Source of the DNA: Flavobacterium piscisymbiosum
Lineage (GTDB): Bacteria; Bacteroidota; Bacteroidia; Flavobacteriales; Flavobacteriaceae
Length of the DNA: 64,000 bases
Direction: 5' to 3'
Assembly: GCF_020905295.1 (NCBI RefSeq)
Contig: NZ_JAJJMM010000001.1
Location: 3,720,001 to 3,784,000, forward strand
This document shows positions 25,691-33,159 of this stretch, in pieces. The notes beneath the pieces are model-generated. The model did no database searches, was not told where the DNA came from, and worked only from the letters and a program-made list of their open reading frames with translations. Both the position numbers and the translations under genes were made by a program. Position 1 is the first letter of the stretch. Each line of letters begins with the position of its first letter.

Positions 25691-25936
25691 ATCATAAATT
25701 TAATTAAATTTCAAAAAGCAAATCTAAAGGAGGTACGAAGGATCACACAAGAAATTCCGCATGCAAAATCGTCAATCTTTGTCGAGCTTCTTTTGCGATC
25801 CTTCGTGCCTTAGGATGATAAGATTACGTAAATTATGAGTAAAATAAAAAATCCGTTTTCATCCGCGTTTTCGCGAAGCGAATCCGTAACATCCGCGTGC
25901 CATATTCCATTCTAAGAATAACAAGATTATGACAAT

Positions 25937-25976
25937 AAAAAAAGGTTTGATGAAATTAATCATCAAACCTTTTTTG
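25937..25976 (-). terminator. Intrinsic terminator after the DUF5107/TPR operon
   Basis: AAAGGTTTGATGA and TCATCAAACCTTT arms form a 13-bp stem with A-rich and T-rich flanks, so it can work on either strand. It lies about 60 bp past the stop of the minus-strand gene ending at 26034. Confidence 0.75.
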
Positions 25977-25983
25977 TTTCAAA

Positions 25984-26015
25984 AGACCTGAGAGGTTTCA
26001 AAACCTCTCAGGTCT
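25984..26015. repeat. Perfect hairpin of the ACCTGACAGGT family
   Basis: The 15-bp perfect arms AGACCTGAGAGGTTT and AAACCTCTCAGGTCT are separated by CA. It lies between the DUF5107 gene and its terminator and may add to termination. Confidence 0.6.
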
Positions 26016-26033
26016 AATATTTAAACTACTAAC

Positions 26034-29000
26034 TTAAACAGAAACCGATTCTTCATTCTTCAATAAAGACAAATGTATTGTAACTCCTGAATGACTTTTT
26101 TCTTCAGATAAAACACTTTCAAAAACTTCCTCAGCTTCCGCTTTTTTATCCAAACCTAAAAGCCCTAATCCCTGCATATATAAACAGTGAATTTTATTTC
26201 GTTTGTCTAAATCATCTTCCCAAATCATAAGATCAGGAAGTGAAACTGCAAAATAGTCAATTGTAACATGATCGTTGAGGTGTTTTTTAGCGTAAGCGAC
26301 TAACTTCTCAAAACGTTTATCAGCTTCAGATTGCTGGTTTAATTTTAAGAAAGCCAAGCCCTGATAGAAAATTTTATCCGGTTGCTGATCGTTATAGAAA
26401 ATCGCTGCCGTTGGTTCATCTAATCCCTGCGTTGCTTTGTTCCACCAGTTTTTAGCTTGTTCAGGATTGTTTTTCTTTTCGAAAGCAACACCCAACCAAT
26501 AATGAATATCATTTTCCTGAGCGCCAGGTAATTTTCCTTCACCTAAATTATCAGGATACGTTTGTGCTTGTTCCAAAAGTTCTATGGCTTTATCGTAATT
26601 TCCTTCTGAAATTTGCTGTTTAGCAATTTCGGTTAAAGAAACAAGATATTGTCCACTTACTTTTCCTTCGCCGCCTTCCCACGGATGGAAAATTCGGTTT
26701 TGTAATAAAGTTAGCGCTTTGTCGTGTTTTCCTAAAAGATTGTATAAAGCCACTCTTTCTAAGTAAACATCATCACGCTGAATTACCAATTCTAAATGTT
26801 TTTCTAAGAAAGCCAATCTGAAAACTAAATCTCTGTTCAGACGTTTGTACAATTGATCCAGTTCCATTAAAATTCTGGAATCTGTCAAGTCTAACGAAAA
26901 TGCTTTTTCTAAACTAGAAAGCGCTTTTTGTTCATCTTCTAATTTATTATAATACGCCAAAGCCAAATTACGATGCACAGTTGGGAAACGATCATCGATC
27001 GCAACAGATTGTTCCCAGCAAGAAATAGCATCATCATAATATTTAGAAGCGTACCAAAAGTTTCCTAAATAATACAACGCTTTTGCATCATTAGTTTGTT
27101 TTTTAATTACATTTTGAAGTACTAAAGCAGCTTCAATCTGATTTGGGAAACAATAGTCCGGTTTTGCCTGAGAAGCCATTTTGAAGCATTCTTCGGCTTG
27201 ACCGAAATCATTTAATTTTTCATAGAAAGAACCCGCATAATACCACGCAATTGGGTATGTTTCTTCGTCTTTTAAACCTTCAGATAATAAATTTGCAGCT
27301 TCATTATATAAACCTGCTGCAGCATAATCTAAAGCATATTCTATATACGTATGAATGTTATTTCTAATCAACAAATTGAAATACGCAAGGTCTTTTTTGT
27401 CATTACTTAAAAGGTATTTCTCGTAAAGCAATCCAAAATTGAAACAATCATTTTCTAAATAAGTATTCGCCAATTGAAGCGCTTTTTCTTGTTGGTTTAA
27501 CTTTCTAAGAAAAGCCACTTGCAGATGCAGCGCTTTATGATCTTCGGTATTTTTAGAAATTGCTTTTTTAATGTGTGCCAATGCCAATTCAAAATCGCCA
27601 TTTAAAGCATCCAATTGCGCCACATAAAAATAGCCCTGATTTTGCCAGGCCGCATTCCATGTTGATTTGTAGAAAGCATCGTAAGCTTCTTTGTTTTTAT
27701 TTTGATATTTCAGACACAATCCCAGATTGAAATAAGCTTCTCCTTCATACGGATTTGGATTTCGTTGTGTCAATGTTTTAATAGCTGCTCTAAAATAAGG
27801 TTCTGCTTCTGCGAATTTTGCTCTACGCATCAACCATAATCCCATCGCATTGTTAGAACGAATATCGCCTGAATCGCGTTTTATCGCTTCTTTATAATAC
27901 GGAATCGGACTGTAAGTCGCGTGTCTGTATTGTTCTAAATGTTGTGCAGTTAAAAACAATTGTTCATTATTCTCAATATCTTCAGGAGCAAGGGCAGGTT
28001 TTGCAGCTTCAGGAATTTCGTCTTCATTTTGTCCTTCATAAATCCAATCAACCAAAATTTTATCATCAGCATCCGTTACAGAAATCGATAATCCTTCTAA
28101 AGACGTATTTTCAAAATCAATCGTTTCTTCGAATGAATTGTACGGCGAAGCATCATATTGTTTTTGGAATAAAACTGTATCATTATTCTTTAAAGTAACT
28201 GTAGTATTCGGATAAACGCCCGTTGTGTAGGCTTTAATCACCAATTTATTGTCGATACTTTCGAGATTAACCATCGCATTTTTAGTCGCGTTTTTTACGA
28301 TTCCTAAATCACGATACGGCATAAAATACTGTGTAAAATCTTTTTGTTCACCCGGCATAATCCAGGTAAAATCAGGCTGATTATCCGTGTAAACGCCACA
28401 CATCAATTCGATATACGGACCATCTTCATCGGTAAGATTACGATCCCAGGCACGGCCAAAATCGCCGTGACCCCAAGTCCATTGTTTTTTTCCCGGAGAA
28501 ACATGATGATTGGCGACGTGCAATAATCCGCCTTTCGAATCATTTTCATATCCGCCCACAAAATTATATTTGGATGCAATCGCCATATATGACGTTGGAA
28601 CTGGAATATTTTTATAACGCGAAATATCTGTTCCCGGCGAATAATCGACTTTATAATACGTTCCTTTCGAAATCGGGAAAGAAGATACATCACGTTTACC
28701 ATGATCAAAAACAGCATTCACATCCGGCGGAAAAACTGATTGATAATCATCGTTTACCTTAACAGCAGGATTGGCCCACCATAAAAAAGTTTGAGGAAAC
28801 GAAGTTCTATTGTACAATTGCGCTTTAATTTCCAGATACGCTTTGTCTGGATACAATCGGAAACCCGCCATACCTTTGGTTCTAAACATACGCTCGACTT
28901 CGCTGCACCAAACTGTTGCACTTCCGTCTTCGTGTTCTTCGATCGTAAAATCAACAGGATCAAAAGTCGTTGGTCTGTGGTGCTGCGGCCAGTTAAATTC

Positions 29001-29345
29001 GATTCCGCCAGAAATCCACGGACCTGTAAGTCCTACTAATGCTGGTTTTACAACCTGATTGTAATATACAAAATGACGTTCTTTGGTTTTATCATACGCC
29101 ATATGAACGCGCCCGCCAAGTTCAGGCAGGATCATTATTTTAACAAACTCATTTTCAAGATAAACAGCTTGATATTCTTTGTCGATTTTTTCGTCTGCGA
29201 TTTTTTCAATAACCGGATAAGGATATACAGATCCGTTACTTCCCTGATATACTCTTTTCTCAATAAATACAGGATTTTTTTCAGGTTTGCCCACCTCATA
29301 GGTTGGCAGGATTATTTTTTCCTTCCAAACATTTACTTTTTGCAT
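26034..29345 (-). CDS. DUF5107 domain and TPR-repeat protein
   Basis: This is a 1103-residue protein. Residues 1-360 form a DUF5107 domain, a mutarotase-like beta-sandwich family, with conserved ILPELGGRVHMAYD, GPWISGGIEFNWPQHHRPTT and WGHGDFGRAWDRNLT. A long alpha-solenoid of TPR repeats follows, roughly 450-1090 (GEAYFNLGLCLKYQNKNKEA, HYWLGVAFEKKNNPEQAKNW and similar). There is no signal peptide, so it is predicted cytoplasmic, unlike the exported hydrolases. It is transcribed with the sugar-porter gene, which starts upstream and ends 18 bp before it. This family is often seen in sugar-utilisation loci. A role in handling an imported oligosaccharide or as a scaffold is inferred; I do not assign a reaction. 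Confidence 0.8.
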   Translation of the reverse strand: MQKVNVWKEKIILPTYEVGKPEKNPVFIEKRVYQGSNGSVYPYPVIEKIADEKIDKEYQAVYLENEFVKIMILPELGGRVHMAYDKTKERHFVYYNQVVKPALVGLTGPWISGGIEFNWPQHHRPTTFDPVDFTIEEHEDGSATVWCSEVERMFRTKGMAGFRLYPDKAYLEIKAQLYNRTSFPQTFLWWANPAVKVNDDYQSVFPPDVNAVFDHGKRDVSSFPISKGTYYKVDYSPGTDISRYKNIPVPTSYMAIASKYNFVGGYENDSKGGLLHVANHHVSPGKKQWTWGHGDFGRAWDRNLTDEDGPYIELMCGVYTDNQPDFTWIMPGEQKDFTQYFMPYRDLGIVKNATKNAMVNLESIDNKLVIKAYTTGVYPNTTVTLKNNDTVLFQKQYDASPYNSFEETIDFENTSLEGLSISVTDADDKILVDWIYEGQNEDEIPEAAKPALAPEDIENNEQLFLTAQHLEQYRHATYSPIPYYKEAIKRDSGDIRSNNAMGLWLMRRAKFAEAEPYFRAAIKTLTQRNPNPYEGEAYFNLGLCLKYQNKNKEAYDAFYKSTWNAAWQNQGYFYVAQLDALNGDFELALAHIKKAISKNTEDHKALHLQVAFLRKLNQQEKALQLANTYLENDCFNFGLLYEKYLLSNDKKDLAYFNLLIRNNIHTYIEYALDYAAAGLYNEAANLLSEGLKDEETYPIAWYYAGSFYEKLNDFGQAEECFKMASQAKPDYCFPNQIEAALVLQNVIKKQTNDAKALYYLGNFWYASKYYDDAISCWEQSVAIDDRFPTVHRNLALAYYNKLEDEQKALSSLEKAFSLDLTDSRILMELDQLYKRLNRDLVFRLAFLEKHLELVIQRDDVYLERVALYNLLGKHDKALTLLQNRIFHPWEGGEGKVSGQYLVSLTEIAKQQISEGNYDKAIELLEQAQTYPDNLGEGKLPGAQENDIHYWLGVAFEKKNNPEQAKNWWNKATQGLDEPTAAIFYNDQQPDKIFYQGLAFLKLNQQSEADKRFEKLVAYAKKHLNDHVTIDYFAVSLPDLMIWEDDLDKRNKIHCLYMQGLGLLGLDKKAEAEEVFESVLSEEKSHSGVTIHLSLLKNEESVSV

Positions 29346-29363
29346 GATGTAATGAAATTTAAA

Positions 29364-30773
29364 TTATAGAATATTCTTTGATTTTTTATCAGAAACCATC
29401 AGTTCTTCAATCTCTTCGAGACTTTTGTTTTTGGTTTCAGGAAGTTTTCTAAATACAAACACAAATCCTAAGGCACAGATAATTCCGTACAACCAGAAAG
29501 TGCCTGATGTGCCCAGATATTCGTTGAAAATAGGGAAGGTTTGTACTAAAAGAGCAGAGGCGATCCAGAGCGCAAATGTGGCAACTGACATCGCAACACC
29601 ACGGATTCGGTTAGGGAAAATTTCAGATAAAATCACCCAGGTAATAGGAGCAAGGGACATGGCATAAATAGCAATCGCCAGTAATACCAGTAATAATAAA
29701 GGGAAACCGGTGACATTCGTGTAATAAAAATAACCCAATAAAGCGTAGATTACAGCAAGTGCGCCCGAGCCAAAAAGCATTAACTTTTTACGGCCAATTT
29801 TGTCTACTGTACCCATCGCAACCAACGTAAAAATCAAGTTGATATTTCCGGTAATTACAATATTCATAAACAAATCATTGATGCTGTAACCCGCTGAAAC
29901 AAAGATTTCCTGAGCGTAGTTGAAAATGATATTGATACCGCACCATTGTTGGAAAGCAGCGAGAACAATCCCAATTGTTAGAATTGGTAAAGCTTTTTTG
30001 TCCAGTAACATTCTGAAATCGGTTTTCTCTGTTTCATGAGAGAACGTTTCTTTTATTTTTACCGAAGCTTCTTTGGCGTAAGCCAAACCTCCAATTTTAG
30101 TAAGTGTATTTTCTGCCGAATCATATTTTCCTTTTTTAGCCAAATATCTTGGGCTTTCCGGAATTAAAAACATTAGAATAAAGAATAAAACTGCGGGAAA
30201 AAATCCTGCCCAAAACATCCATCTCCATCCCGTTTGTCCGTTCCAGGAAGCCAGAATTTCAGCGTGAGAATAATCAGCCGGAATGACTTCGGTAATCAGC
30301 ATATTAGTGATTTGCGCAGCAAGAATACCTATAACGACGGTAAGTTGGTTGATCGATACAAAAAGTCCTCGGGTTTCTTGTGGCGCGATTTCGGCAATAT
30401 ATAAAGGCGAAATTGTCGATGCAATCCCAATTCCGATTCCGCCAATAATTCTCCAAATAATAAAGATTGTGAAGGTTTCTGAAGCTCCTGTACCTATCGC
30501 CGATATAGAGAATAATACTGCGGCAACGATCAACATAGGACGTCTTCCGTAATTATCTGCCAGTTTTCCGGCAACAGCAGCTCCCGCAACACAGCCTACA
30601 AGTGCACTACTCATTGCCCAGCCTTGTAAAGCCGGAGAATCTGAAATGCCAAAATAAATTTCGTAAAATGGTTTTGCACCACCTATTACAACCCAGTCGT
30701 AACCAAAGAGTAAACCACCCAATGCTGCAACAAGGCTAATTGATAGTAAAAAGGTATAATTATAATTTTTCAT
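29364..30773 (-). CDS. MFS sugar porter (XylE/GalP-like proton symporter)
   Basis: This 469-residue membrane protein has 12 predicted helices. Sugar-porter signatures are present: LGGLLFGYDWVVIGGAKPFY in helix 1, DNYGRRPMLIVAA after helix 2, the helix 4-6 region PLYIAEIAPQETRG, PESPRYLAKKGK before the central loop, DKIGRKKLMLFG, and PETKNKSLEEIEEL at the C-terminus. It imports a monosaccharide, probably a hexose or pentose, with protons. It heads the minus-strand operon with the DUF5107/TPR gene. The AraC regulator gene lies 128 bp upstream on the same strand and may control it. With the SSS symporter at 9140, the locus has two different inner-membrane uptake systems. Confidence 0.93.
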   Translation of the reverse strand: MKNYNYTFLLSISLVAALGGLLFGYDWVVIGGAKPFYEIYFGISDSPALQGWAMSSALVGCVAGAAVAGKLADNYGRRPMLIVAAVLFSISAIGTGASETFTIFIIWRIIGGIGIGIASTISPLYIAEIAPQETRGLFVSINQLTVVIGILAAQITNMLITEVIPADYSHAEILASWNGQTGWRWMFWAGFFPAVLFFILMFLIPESPRYLAKKGKYDSAENTLTKIGGLAYAKEASVKIKETFSHETEKTDFRMLLDKKALPILTIGIVLAAFQQWCGINIIFNYAQEIFVSAGYSINDLFMNIVITGNINLIFTLVAMGTVDKIGRKKLMLFGSGALAVIYALLGYFYYTNVTGFPLLLLVLLAIAIYAMSLAPITWVILSEIFPNRIRGVAMSVATFALWIASALLVQTFPIFNEYLGTSGTFWLYGIICALGFVFVFRKLPETKNKSLEEIEELMVSDKKSKNIL

Positions 30774-30901
30774 AAAAAGGTTTTAATAGCTTTTGTAAAA
30801 TTAGCGGAATAGGAACCTTTGATTTATGGATATTTTTTTTGAATAGATGGACTATAATACGATTTTTTTGTGCTTTATCCTAAAATACGAAAACAATTGC
30901 G

Positions 30902-31831
30902 CTACTGCTTGTATTCAGTGCGATATTGTATGGGTGATGTACTCATTATTTTTTTGAATAAACGAGAGAAATACAACGGATCATTAAACCCCAAAGCAAA
31001 GCTTATTTCCTTTATACTCATAGTAGTGAAGCTTAGATACTGACAGGCTTTTTGCATTTTTAAATAGTTGAAATAATGTATGGGTGAATAGCCTGTTTGC
31101 TTCTTGAACAAGGTAAAAAAGTGCGAAGATGAATAATTAAAATACGTGGCTACATCATTGATTTTTAAGGATAAATCCAAATGCTTTTTCATATAGTCAA
31201 TTGCAGACTCAATAGTATTATCCTCTGAAAATATCCTGTTTTTTTTGATGAAAAATCGCTCATATAAAAAAGCGTTCAGTAATTGCCATAACGAGAGATT
31301 GGCATATTCCAGATTACTGGCGCTGTAGCCGTCTTCCATAACATCGAGTATGTTTTCAAAAAGCTCGATACGTCTTTCCTCCAGCGATAATTGGGGCGCT
31401 GTGTCCGGAAATTCGGTGATGAATTTTTCATAGAAATGTGGCGCTTGCGGTCCGGTAAAATGCAGCCAATAAATACTCCATGGATTTTGCTTTAAAGCAT
31501 AATAATCGTGAGCCACTTCCGGTGGTATTATATAAAAGGTATTCGCCTTGAGCGTTATTGTTTTATTTTCTTTACTAATAATGCCTTCACCTTTATAACA
31601 ATAAATCAATATATATTGTTTACTTCCGTGTTTTCGTTTCATCGAGTGATGACTTGCATTTGGGAAAACGCCAATATCGGTAAAATACAAACTTGATATA
31701 AGTCCGTTATTTTTTATTTCCGAAAGTATGTTTTTAGGAATCACAATCATGCGTTGCCCTAAAAAGCCTTCCTTAACTTTTATTTTTTCCTTTTGTGTTA
31801 AATTCTTCATTTTGATGAGACTATTTTTCAA
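30902..31831 (-). CDS. AraC-family transcriptional regulator (cupin sensor type)
   Basis: This 309-residue regulator has an N-terminal AraC-type cupin sensor domain (about 40-170; YKGEGIISKENKTITLKANT, IPPEVAHDYYALKQNPWSIY). Two C-terminal helix-turn-helix motifs cover about 205-305 (INDVATYFNYSSSHFFTLFK and IKEISFALGFNDPLYFSRLF). An internal ATG seven codons downstream (31810) is an alternative start. It is divergent from aldose 1-epimerase (116-bp gap) and upstream of the MFS gene on the same strand, so it probably controls these sugar genes in response to a mono- or disaccharide. The effector is not visible. The winged C-terminus and cupin resemble RhaS/MelR-like regulators. Confidence 0.9.
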   Translation of the reverse strand: MKNSLIKMKNLTQKEKIKVKEGFLGQRMIVIPKNILSEIKNNGLISSLYFTDIGVFPNASHHSMKRKHGSKQYILIYCYKGEGIISKENKTITLKANTFYIIPPEVAHDYYALKQNPWSIYWLHFTGPQAPHFYEKFITEFPDTAPQLSLEERRIELFENILDVMEDGYSASNLEYANLSLWQLLNAFLYERFFIKKNRIFSEDNTIESAIDYMKKHLDLSLKINDVATYFNYSSSHFFTLFKKQTGYSPIHYFNYLKMQKACQYLSFTTMSIKEISFALGFNDPLYFSRLFKKIMSTSPIQYRTEYKQ

Positions 31832-31947
31832 ATATCGTAATTTAATCCATGTTTTTGGAAAAAATGTCCATTTTGATGAAAATAATCAGGATTACATTTG
31901 AAACATTAGAATAACAATGATGTTTTCAATCTCTTTTTTAAAACAAT

Positions 31948-32988
31948 ATGAATCCTATTAATAAGATTGTATACGAACCTTTTGGGGTTTGTGATGACAA
32001 AGAAATCTTTAAATTCAAACTAACAAATGTTCACGGAAACTGCGTTGAACTGCTTAATTATGGTGCCGTAGTAAAGTCCATAGTAGTGCCGGATAAAAAC
32101 GGAAATAAAGAAAACGTGGTTCTTGGATTTTCAACTTTAGATGGATATTTAAAAGACACTTCTTATATAGGAGCAACGGTTGGGCGTTTTGCCAACAGAA
32201 TCAATAATGCCGAGTTTTCGATCGAAAATAAAACTTTTCATCTCGATAAAAATGACGGTAAAAACAACAATCATAGCGGTTCGGCTGGATTTAATGATAA
32301 AGTATTTGATTTTATTATAAACGAAGATTCTGTAGTTTTTACTTTAGAAAGTAAAAATGAAGAAGGCGGTTTTCCCGGAAATGTAAGCACAAAAGTCATT
32401 TATAAATGGACAGATAAAAACGAACTCAAAATTGAATTTTTGGCTGTTGCCGATGAACCAACACCGCTCAATTTTACCAATCATTCTTATTTTAATTTAT
32501 CCGCTTGCGCCGAAAAAATACACCATCATAAACTGAATATTCAGGCAACTAGAATTCTCGAAAGTACTCCGGATTATATTCCGACAGGAAAAATAATTCC
32601 GGCAGATAATTATTTGCTTTTTAATTATAAACTAATCGATGTCATGCAAAATAACGGATTGAACATCTATTATGTTTTTGATCGAAATTCGGCCAATGAA
32701 AATGCGGTCTGCGAATTGTTTGAAGAAAAATCAGGGCGATTAATGCGTGTTTATACTTCGTATCCTGGCGTGCAATTGTATACCGGAGATTATTTAAACA
32801 GCGCGACAATGGGAGAACATTCAAAGAGTTACAAAGCTTTTGACGGACTTTGTTTAGAATGCCAATATTATCCGGATAGTCCTAATCATGCTCATTTTCC
32901 TAATGTCATTTTCGAAGCAGGGCAAGTTTATAACGAAACGATTACTTATGCTTTTGATGTTATGATTTCAAAATATGCGACAGATTAA
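31948..32988 (+). CDS. galM: Aldose 1-epimerase (galactose mutarotase)
   Basis: This 346-residue cytoplasmic enzyme interconverts alpha and beta anomers of aldoses, feeding galactose into the Leloir pathway. Family motifs are clear: ELLNYGAVVKSIVVPDKNG near the N-terminus, VGRFANRINNAEF, the KNNNHSGSAGF region with the active-site His, FTNHSYFNLS with the second His, and LCLECQYYPDSPNH with the catalytic Glu. No signal peptide is seen. It begins 116 bp from the divergent AraC regulator and precedes a GH97 enzyme. Together with three alpha-galactosidase-type enzymes in the locus, it supports galactose as a main product. Confidence 0.93.
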   Translation: MNPINKIVYEPFGVCDDKEIFKFKLTNVHGNCVELLNYGAVVKSIVVPDKNGNKENVVLGFSTLDGYLKDTSYIGATVGRFANRINNAEFSIENKTFHLDKNDGKNNNHSGSAGFNDKVFDFIINEDSVVFTLESKNEEGGFPGNVSTKVIYKWTDKNELKIEFLAVADEPTPLNFTNHSYFNLSACAEKIHHHKLNIQATRILESTPDYIPTGKIIPADNYLLFNYKLIDVMQNNGLNIYYVFDRNSANENAVCELFEEKSGRLMRVYTSYPGVQLYTGDYLNSATMGEHSKSYKAFDGLCLECQYYPDSPNHAHFPNVIFEAGQVYNETITYAFDVMISKYATD

Positions 32989-33000
32989 AATGATTTTTTT

Positions 33001-33055
33001 CTACCACAAATTACACAAATTTTCACAAATTAATTCGTGCTGATTCGTGAAATTA
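33001..33055. repeat. Dispersed repeat of the CACAAATTTTCACAAATT family
   Basis: The segment CACAAATTTTCACAAATTAA and then GCTGATTCGTGAAATTA forms an imperfect inverted pair. The same words recur at 56755-56833 and 62181-62276. No gene lies in this 171-bp spacer. Confidence 0.55.
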
Positions 33056-33159
33056 CTTCGTCTGTTCGCTCTTTCAGGCTCGGGTCGTGGCTGAAAAATT
33101 TTGCTTAAAAACTTTACAAACCGCTAAAATTTAAAAACTAATCTCTAAAAACTATATAA

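Larger units (their letters stand above)
24532..25731 (-). mobile_element. IS110-family insertion sequence (complete, about 1200 bp)
   Basis: One DEDD recombinase gene plus about 200 bp of upstream non-coding leader. No terminal inverted repeats are seen, as usual for the family. Boundaries come from the interrupted repeat: GTCATCCT-GA on the left (GA at 24530-24531) and GA-GGTACGAAGG on the right (GA at 25730-25731). This gives an unoccupied site GTCATCCTGAGGTACGAAGG and a 2-bp core GA, which reads TC in the recombinase orientation. The end nearest the recombinase stop is only 3 bp from it, so all non-coding DNA lies upstream, as in the IS110 group rather than IS1111. Position is certain to within the 2-bp core. 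Confidence 0.9.
24457..25912. repeat. Nested intergenic repeat interrupted by IS110
   Basis: The left half (about 24457-24531) holds CCACGGATTACGCGGAT and ends GTCATCCTGA. The right half (25732-25912) begins GGTACGAAGGATCACAC and ends with ATCCGCGTTTTCGCGAAGCG and a CCGCGTGCCA arm. Joined without the 1.2-kb insert, the halves give the same module order as the intact copy at 10908-11262. The right half also holds an inner hairpin (about 25733-25812). Confidence 0.75.
25732..26033. other. Intergenic region right of IS110
   Basis: No gene is seen. It holds the right half of the interrupted nested repeat (to about 25912), a terminator hairpin (25937-25976) and a second hairpin (25984-26015), then the end of the DUF5107 gene at 26034. 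Confidence 0.7.

Noticed and set aside
24532..25731. Terminal inverted repeats or target-site duplication at the IS ends
   Set aside because: None longer than the 2-bp core is visible, which is expected for IS110-group elements; boundaries rest on the interrupted repeat instead.
28403..29058. Open frames overlapping the DUF5107 gene on both strands (for example 28403-28717 and 28791-29058)
   Set aside because: They lie entirely inside a long well-conserved gene, have no recognisable domains and arise from its codon structure.
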